Below are positions 4,908 to 8,560 of a stretch of DNA of 8,560 nucleotides, in pieces; positions within the stretch are counted from its first letter, which is position 1; the number at the start of each line of letters is the position of its first letter. The position numbers and the translations under genes were made by a program. Origin of the DNA: an uncultured Clostridia bacterium (lineage in GTDB: Bacteria; Bacillota; Clostridia; Lachnospirales; Anaerotignaceae); contig CAJUKL010000064.1 in the NCBI GenBank assembly GCA_910587195.1, positions 1,279-9,838 on the forward strand, in the 5' to 3' direction. The notes beneath the pieces were generated by a model. The model was given only the letters and a program-made list of their open reading frames with translations, was not told where the DNA came from and did not search any database.

Positions 4908-6311
4908 ATGTTTAAAAAAAGAGGTCAAAATGAAGGAAGTATTAGACAAAGAAAAGATGGAAAATATGAAGTTCGTATTACAGCAGGAATTGATTTTGAA
5001 AAAGGTACTATAAAAAGAGTTTCATTTTACGCAAATTCTAAAACAGAAGCAAATAAGATTTTAAAAGAAGAAGCATATAAATTTTCAAATTGCAACTATG
5101 TAGATGTCGCAAAAATGACAACTTATCAATATATAAAACTATGGCTTAAAACTTATGTCAAAAATACGGTAAAAGATTCTACTTATATCAGTTATGAAGG
5201 ATATGTTGAAAATTATTTTAAAAATACCATTGGAGAAATTCCACTAAAAAAGTTAAATACACATACCATACAAGAACTTTACAATTATAAAACAGAAATG
5301 GGATTATCTGCTAAAACAATCAGAAATATGAATAGTTGTCTTCATAAAGCACTATCACAGGCTGTAAAAGAAAACTATTTGTTTCAAAATCCTTGTGGTG
5401 GTGTACAACTGCCTAAAAACAGAAAAAAGAGAGTTTCTATATTTTCTCATGAAGAATGTAATATGCTCATTAGAGAAAGTTACAACCATCGTTATGGCGT
5501 TTTTATCCGCTTGACATTGGCAACAGGCTTACGCTTAGGAGAGTTATTAGGATTGCGCTGGCAGGATATTGATTTGTATTCAGGTACTTTGCACGTCAAT
5601 CAGTCACTAAACCGCTTAAAAGATGTTACAAGCAAACAGAAAACACGCATTGTAATAGAAACCCCAAAAACAGAATGTGCCATTAGAAGTATTCCTTTGC
5701 CAGAAGGAGCAATTAGAGAGTTAATACTATGGAAAAAACAACAAGACAACGAAAGAAAAAACTTTAAGAAAGAATATCGTTCATTCGATATAGTAGTAAC
5801 ACAACCAAACGGCTACTACATAGAGCCTAGAACATTCAAAGACCATTACAACAAAATGCTGAAAGCAGCAAAAATACCACACCATACCTTTCATAGTTTA
5901 AGGCACACATTTGTTACCATCGCTTTAGAGGAAAAAATGGATATGAAAACAGTATCCGCTATTGCAGGACATTCTTCTGTTTCTTTTACATTAGACACTT
6001 ATGGTCATGTTTTAGAAGAACATAAAAGAGAAAGTATGAAATTGATGAATAAACTTTATATACAAGATATGGAGCAGAAAGAACACAAGTATGCTATTTT
6101 AGTAAAGCAAAATGATAAAAATAGTTATATTTTTCAGTCTGTAGACTTTCCAGAAATTCAATATACTGGTACAGAAATGCTTTCTGGAATGAATACACTA
6201 ACACAAAATATAAAACAATTTGTAATAGAACACCCTTATAAAATACCAATAGAGCAAATCAATTACATACCTCAAACAGCAGGAGAAATCGTATTCTATG
6301 TAAATGTATAA
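4908..6311 (+). CDS. Tyrosine recombinase (integrase) with HicB-like C-terminal extension
   Basis: A 467-aa site-specific recombinase for integration and excision of the element. Residues 8-60 are an AP2-like arm-binding domain (GSIRQRKDGKYEVRI), 70-160 the SAM-like core-binding domain, and 175-385 the catalytic domain. Catalytic residues are all visible: R209 (ATGLRLGE), K254, H329 and R332 (HSLRH), H355 (AGHSS) and Y365 (LDTYGHV). Related Tn916-type integrases end about 30 residues after the Tyr, near 400. Here about 74 more residues follow (394-467): YAILVKQ, then DFPEIQYTGTEMLSGMNTLT, and ending AGEIVFYVNV. The order of strands and helix matches HicB-like domains. ATG 4908 has AGAAAGGAGAG upstream. 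It is followed by a strong terminator. Confidence 0.93.
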   Translation: MFKKRGQNEGSIRQRKDGKYEVRITAGIDFEKGTIKRVSFYANSKTEANKILKEEAYKFSNCNYVDVAKMTTYQYIKLWLKTYVKNTVKDSTYISYEGYVENYFKNTIGEIPLKKLNTHTIQELYNYKTEMGLSAKTIRNMNSCLHKALSQAVKENYLFQNPCGGVQLPKNRKKRVSIFSHEECNMLIRESYNHRYGVFIRLTLATGLRLGELLGLRWQDIDLYSGTLHVNQSLNRLKDVTSKQKTRIVIETPKTECAIRSIPLPEGAIRELILWKKQQDNERKNFKKEYRSFDIVVTQPNGYYIEPRTFKDHYNKMLKAAKIPHHTFHSLRHTFVTIALEEKMDMKTVSAIAGHSSVSFTLDTYGHVLEEHKRESMKLMNKLYIQDMEQKEHKYAILVKQNDKNSYIFQSVDFPEIQYTGTEMLSGMNTLTQNIKQFVIEHPYKIPIEQINYIPQTAGEIVFYVNV

Positions 6312-6315
6312 TACC

Positions 6316-6359
6316 AAAAATCTCCTATGCAATACCAAACGTCATAGGAGATTTTTTTT
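6316..6359 (+). terminator. Intrinsic terminator after the integrase gene
   Basis: A perfect 14-bp stem (AAAAATCTCCTATG at 6316-6329 with its complement at 6343-6356), 13-base loop and a run of eight T residues (6352-6359). It begins four bases after the integrase stop codon and separates it from the replication gene. Confidence 0.95.
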
Positions 6360-6408
6360 GATTTCAAATAATATAGATATACTTTTTATTATTTTAATCA
6401 TTGATTCA

Positions 6409-6436
6409 TTTGTTTTTGTAGAAGAATTTCTATAAT
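6409..6436 (+). promoter_or_regulatory. Possible promoter for the replication gene
   Basis: TATAAT at 6431-6436 is preceded at 16 bases by TTTGTT (6409-6414). The -10 is perfect and the -35 weak. It lies 75 bases upstream of the start at 6511 and upstream of the iteron-like repeats, so a protein bound there could block the transcript. Confidence 0.4.
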
Positions 6437-6463
6437 ATACACTGTTTTTACTCAATAAGTTAC

Positions 6464-6498
6464 TTATCTAGTTATCCAATTATCTTTTTATCTAGTTA
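6464..6498. repeat. Iteron-like direct repeats TTATCTAGTTA upstream of the replication gene
   Basis: TTATCTAGTTA occurs exactly at 6464-6474 and 6488-6498 (24 bp apart), with a degenerate copy TTATCCAATTA at 6472-6482 between them. The last copy touches the ribosome site AGGAGG (6498-6503). Short repeats directly before a replication gene are typical of initiator-binding or autoregulatory sites; which of these applies is not shown. Confidence 0.5.
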
Positions 6499-6510
6499 GG
6501 AGGACTATAC

Positions 6511-7581
6511 ATGAATACATTGCTATTTTCAATCCATACATTTGAATGTGGAAGGAAGCTAACACAAATACAATATCGTACATTAATGAAAAATATACAA
6601 GAGGATAACAAGCAATATCATTATCGTTGTTTTTGGAAAAACAATATCTATTTTTGTCATAAGTATCAAAAACGAGGATTACAGATACAGATTTCTAAAA
6701 ATCCATATCAAAGCTATTATCAGCTTAATTTAACGGTCAATCCTCAAACAATACTGCACCCTGATAATTTAATATGGATTTACAATACACATACTACACC
6801 ATTGTCAGAATTATTTGTACAAGTAAATGCTATGTTATCTTTTTTAGGGAATCATTATCGCTTAGAACACTTTATTCTCAAAAGAATAGATTGTTGCGTT
6901 GATATAGATTTGCAAAATAACCAAACTGTCGAAGAATATATCAGACTGCTTAAAAAAGGAAATAAACCTTATGGTTATTATGACAATCAAATGATATTAA
7001 AACATCAAGGAAAAAATATATCTAAAAAGAATGGTATTGATTTTATCAATCATCAAGGAATACAATTTTCTGCTTATAATAAATATAAACAGTTACTTTC
7101 TATTAAACTATCAGAAGAGATAGCAAAGCAGGCAGAAACTATTTTACGTGTAGAAGTAAAGCTATTTCACAAAAAACTAAAAGAGATACTACAATACAAT
7201 TCTCTTTTTTTCAATGAATATGTTTCAGAAACAATGCTTTATTACTTTATTTCAAATAGCAAAAATATACTGTTTCATTATTTAAGTAAACTATCCTACA
7301 AAGGTACATATTACAAAAAAGAGCAAGCAATTACTATGATACAACATAGCAATCTCAAACGAAAACAAAAAGAAAATTGTATATTGCTATTAGAAACCGC
7401 TACATTACATAAAAATGTTAGAAAAGCAATAGAATCTCTAAAAGAAAGTTATCACTTTTCTAACACCAAAGTAAATGCCATATTAAAACAATTAGAAAAA
7501 CTTAATATCAATCCTGTTACCATAGCAAAGAATAGAAAAATACAAAAATTAGGTAGTATCTTAGGGCAGTACTTTTACTAA
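6511..7581 (+). CDS. Replication initiator-like protein (gene II/X or Rep_trans type)
   Basis: A 356-aa basic protein. Motifs resembling plasmid and phage rolling-circle initiators are KRIDCCVDIDL (124-134, the R-I-D...D signature), FSAYNKYKQL (186-195, possible catalytic Tyr/Lys segment with Y189 and K191) and LRVEVKLFHKKLKEI (212-226, R-x-E). Residues 300-345 form a helical, HTH-like basic tail (FSNTKVNAILKQLEKL). If correct, it nicks one strand at an origin to start replication of the excised element, or acts as a MobT-like relaxase for transfer. ATG 6511 is preceded by AGGAGGA (6498-6504). It follows the integrase on the same strand but after a terminator, so it is its own unit. Family placement is from motifs by eye only. 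Confidence 0.6.
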   Translation: MNTLLFSIHTFECGRKLTQIQYRTLMKNIQEDNKQYHYRCFWKNNIYFCHKYQKRGLQIQISKNPYQSYYQLNLTVNPQTILHPDNLIWIYNTHTTPLSELFVQVNAMLSFLGNHYRLEHFILKRIDCCVDIDLQNNQTVEEYIRLLKKGNKPYGYYDNQMILKHQGKNISKKNGIDFINHQGIQFSAYNKYKQLLSIKLSEEIAKQAETILRVEVKLFHKKLKEILQYNSLFFNEYVSETMLYYFISNSKNILFHYLSKLSYKGTYYKKEQAITMIQHSNLKRKQKENCILLLETATLHKNVRKAIESLKESYHFSNTKVNAILKQLEKLNINPVTIAKNRKIQKLGSILGQYFY

Positions 7582-8560
7582 TTAACTTTATCCTTCCTTA
7601 CTGCTAAAACATAAATTTTTTTATTTTGATAAATTTTTTCTTTTCCATTAGCATGCTTTTTTGTCAATATGATATTTTCTTGCTTTAAAAAAGAAAAAAG
7701 TTCTTCTTTTCTATATTGTAAATCAATATGAGAAAATTTTTCAAAATTTTCTAAAACATCATGATAGGAAAAATAATAACATTTATAGTTATTATTTCTC
7801 TCTTTTCCTTCCCAATAAATAAAATTAGGAAAAATACTTTTTTCTAAAAAAATAGCATTAATATATTTTTTGAATTCTTCCCATATCTCTACTACATCTT
7901 TTTCTTGATATTGTTCCTGAACTTCTTGCTTTTCTTCTACTCTTAAAATAGAAGAACATATACAACTTTGTAAAAAAAAGTTTTTTGAATCATTTCTAAA
8001 TTGTTGCTTTATATCAATTATATCTTTTTCATGTCCCTTTAAATACTTATTCCAAAATAATTCTATGAAAAAATTATAACAAAAATAAAGTTGTATAATC
8101 ATTTCTATTTTATTACCATCATATATTGGATTTTGTTCTAGTTCAGATTGAAATGTTACATACTCTTTTAAAAAATTTTTCATGTGTTGTATCTTGATAG
8201 TGTTTATTTCTTTATCTTTTTGTGAAATAAGAGCAGAAATTTTATGCTTATATCCTTTTATTTGTAAATAATCTGATATTTCTTGAATAAAATTTAAAAT
8301 ACATAGATAAATAGTAGCTCTTTTCTGCTTGATACTTTCTTCTTCTAAATCATCTTTTGTCCAATTTAATTGTCCAATATCAAAAGAAAAAATATATTCC
8401 CAATCCATTCTTATTTGAGACAAAAATACAGGAGAATATATTATTTTACTATTTCGTACTCCTGTTAATATTTCTTTTAATATTTTATCTGTTTTTTTAA
8501 AAATATTATTATTGTTTTCTATTATCTGATCCGAAAGGCATACCCAGTCTATCAGATTTT
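7578..8560 (-). CDS. Unrecognised protein, 5' end beyond the window (partial)
   Basis: The reading frame is open from its stop (TAG, 7578-7580) to the right edge, giving at least 326 residues. A TTG at 8421-8423 is not needed as a start, because 45 further in-frame residues precede it (beginning NLIDWVCLSDQI). The protein is rich in Lys, Glu, Ile, Phe and Tyr, largely helical, with a charged coiled-coil-like segment (RVEEKQEVQEQYQEKDVVE). The last 45 residues (ELFSFLKQENIILTKKHANG, then KNKKIYVLAV) faintly resemble the winged-helix tails of element-encoded primase/helicase (DUF927-like) proteins. That is a weak impression and no ATPase motif is in view. Its stop overlaps the end of the replication gene (convergent, 4 bases), with no terminator between. 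Confidence 0.6.
   Translation of the reverse strand, partial: NLIDWVCLSDQIIENNNNIFKKTDKILKEILTGVRNSKIIYSPVFLSQIRMDWEYIFSFDIGQLNWTKDDLEEESIKQKRATIYLCILNFIQEISDYLQIKGYKHKISALISQKDKEINTIKIQHMKNFLKEYVTFQSELEQNPIYDGNKIEMIIQLYFCYNFFIELFWNKYLKGHEKDIIDIKQQFRNDSKNFFLQSCICSSILRVEEKQEVQEQYQEKDVVEIWEEFKKYINAIFLEKSIFPNFIYWEGKERNNNYKCYYFSYHDVLENFEKFSHIDLQYRKEELFSFLKQENIILTKKHANGKEKIYQNKKIYVLAVRKDKVN

Noticed and set aside
4822..5013. 63-codon plus-strand open frame starting at TTG 4822
   Set aside because: Overlaps the integrase start in another frame and has no ribosome site.

Overview
The window is very AT-rich with low-GC Bacillota-style translation signals: almost every start codon follows a strong AGGAGG-type Shine-Dalgarno site. 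The gene content (Rpn-family nuclease tail, serine recombinase, amidoligase plus glutamine amidotransferase, Tn916-type tyrosine integrase, replication initiator-like protein) fits an integrated mobile or accessory region of a gut Clostridia-type genome. This taxonomic guess is inference. No ribosomal RNA, tRNA or CRISPR array was seen.

Layout. (1) 1-477: the 3' end of an Rpn-family nuclease gene, then a tandem second copy of the same 3' end, closed by a bidirectional terminator. (2) 526-1591: three very small minus-strand genes (49, 50 and 32 aa) that are absent from a standard gene list. They share a core motif and each has its own ribosome site. They are transcribed away from a plus-strand Xre repressor gene. 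A near-consensus minus-strand promoter lies between the two sides, and two 11-bp direct repeats 22 bp apart sit on it as likely repressor operators. (3) 1563-2376, minus: a small serine recombinase followed by a ribbon-helix-helix-like protein. The recombinase has Cys where the family has a catalytic Arg. A large dyad at 2432-2498 lies just upstream. (4) 2504-4692, minus: an operon of a 35-aa peptide, a zinc-finger-bearing amidoligase and a class II glutamine amidotransferase, tightly coupled (6-nt gap, then a TAATG overlap). (5) 4908-7581, plus: a tyrosine integrase with an unusual HicB-like C-terminal extension, a perfect terminator, short iteron-like repeats, then a replication initiator-like protein. 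(6) 7578-8560, minus: an unrecognised protein whose frame runs off the right edge and whose stop codon overlaps that of the replication protein.

How the genes may work together. Integrase and replication protein would move and copy the element. The serine recombinase, if still active, would resolve or invert DNA at the dyad. The amidoligase and amidotransferase pair looks like cargo: the amidotransferase would release ammonia from glutamine and the amidoligase would form an amide bond on an unknown carboxylate. The most interesting possibility is that the tiny amphipathic peptides, either the 35-aa one in the same operon or the repressor-controlled trio, are substrates or effectors of a peptide-based system. 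That link is inference; the sequence shows only the operon structure, the shared peptide motif and the operator arrangement.
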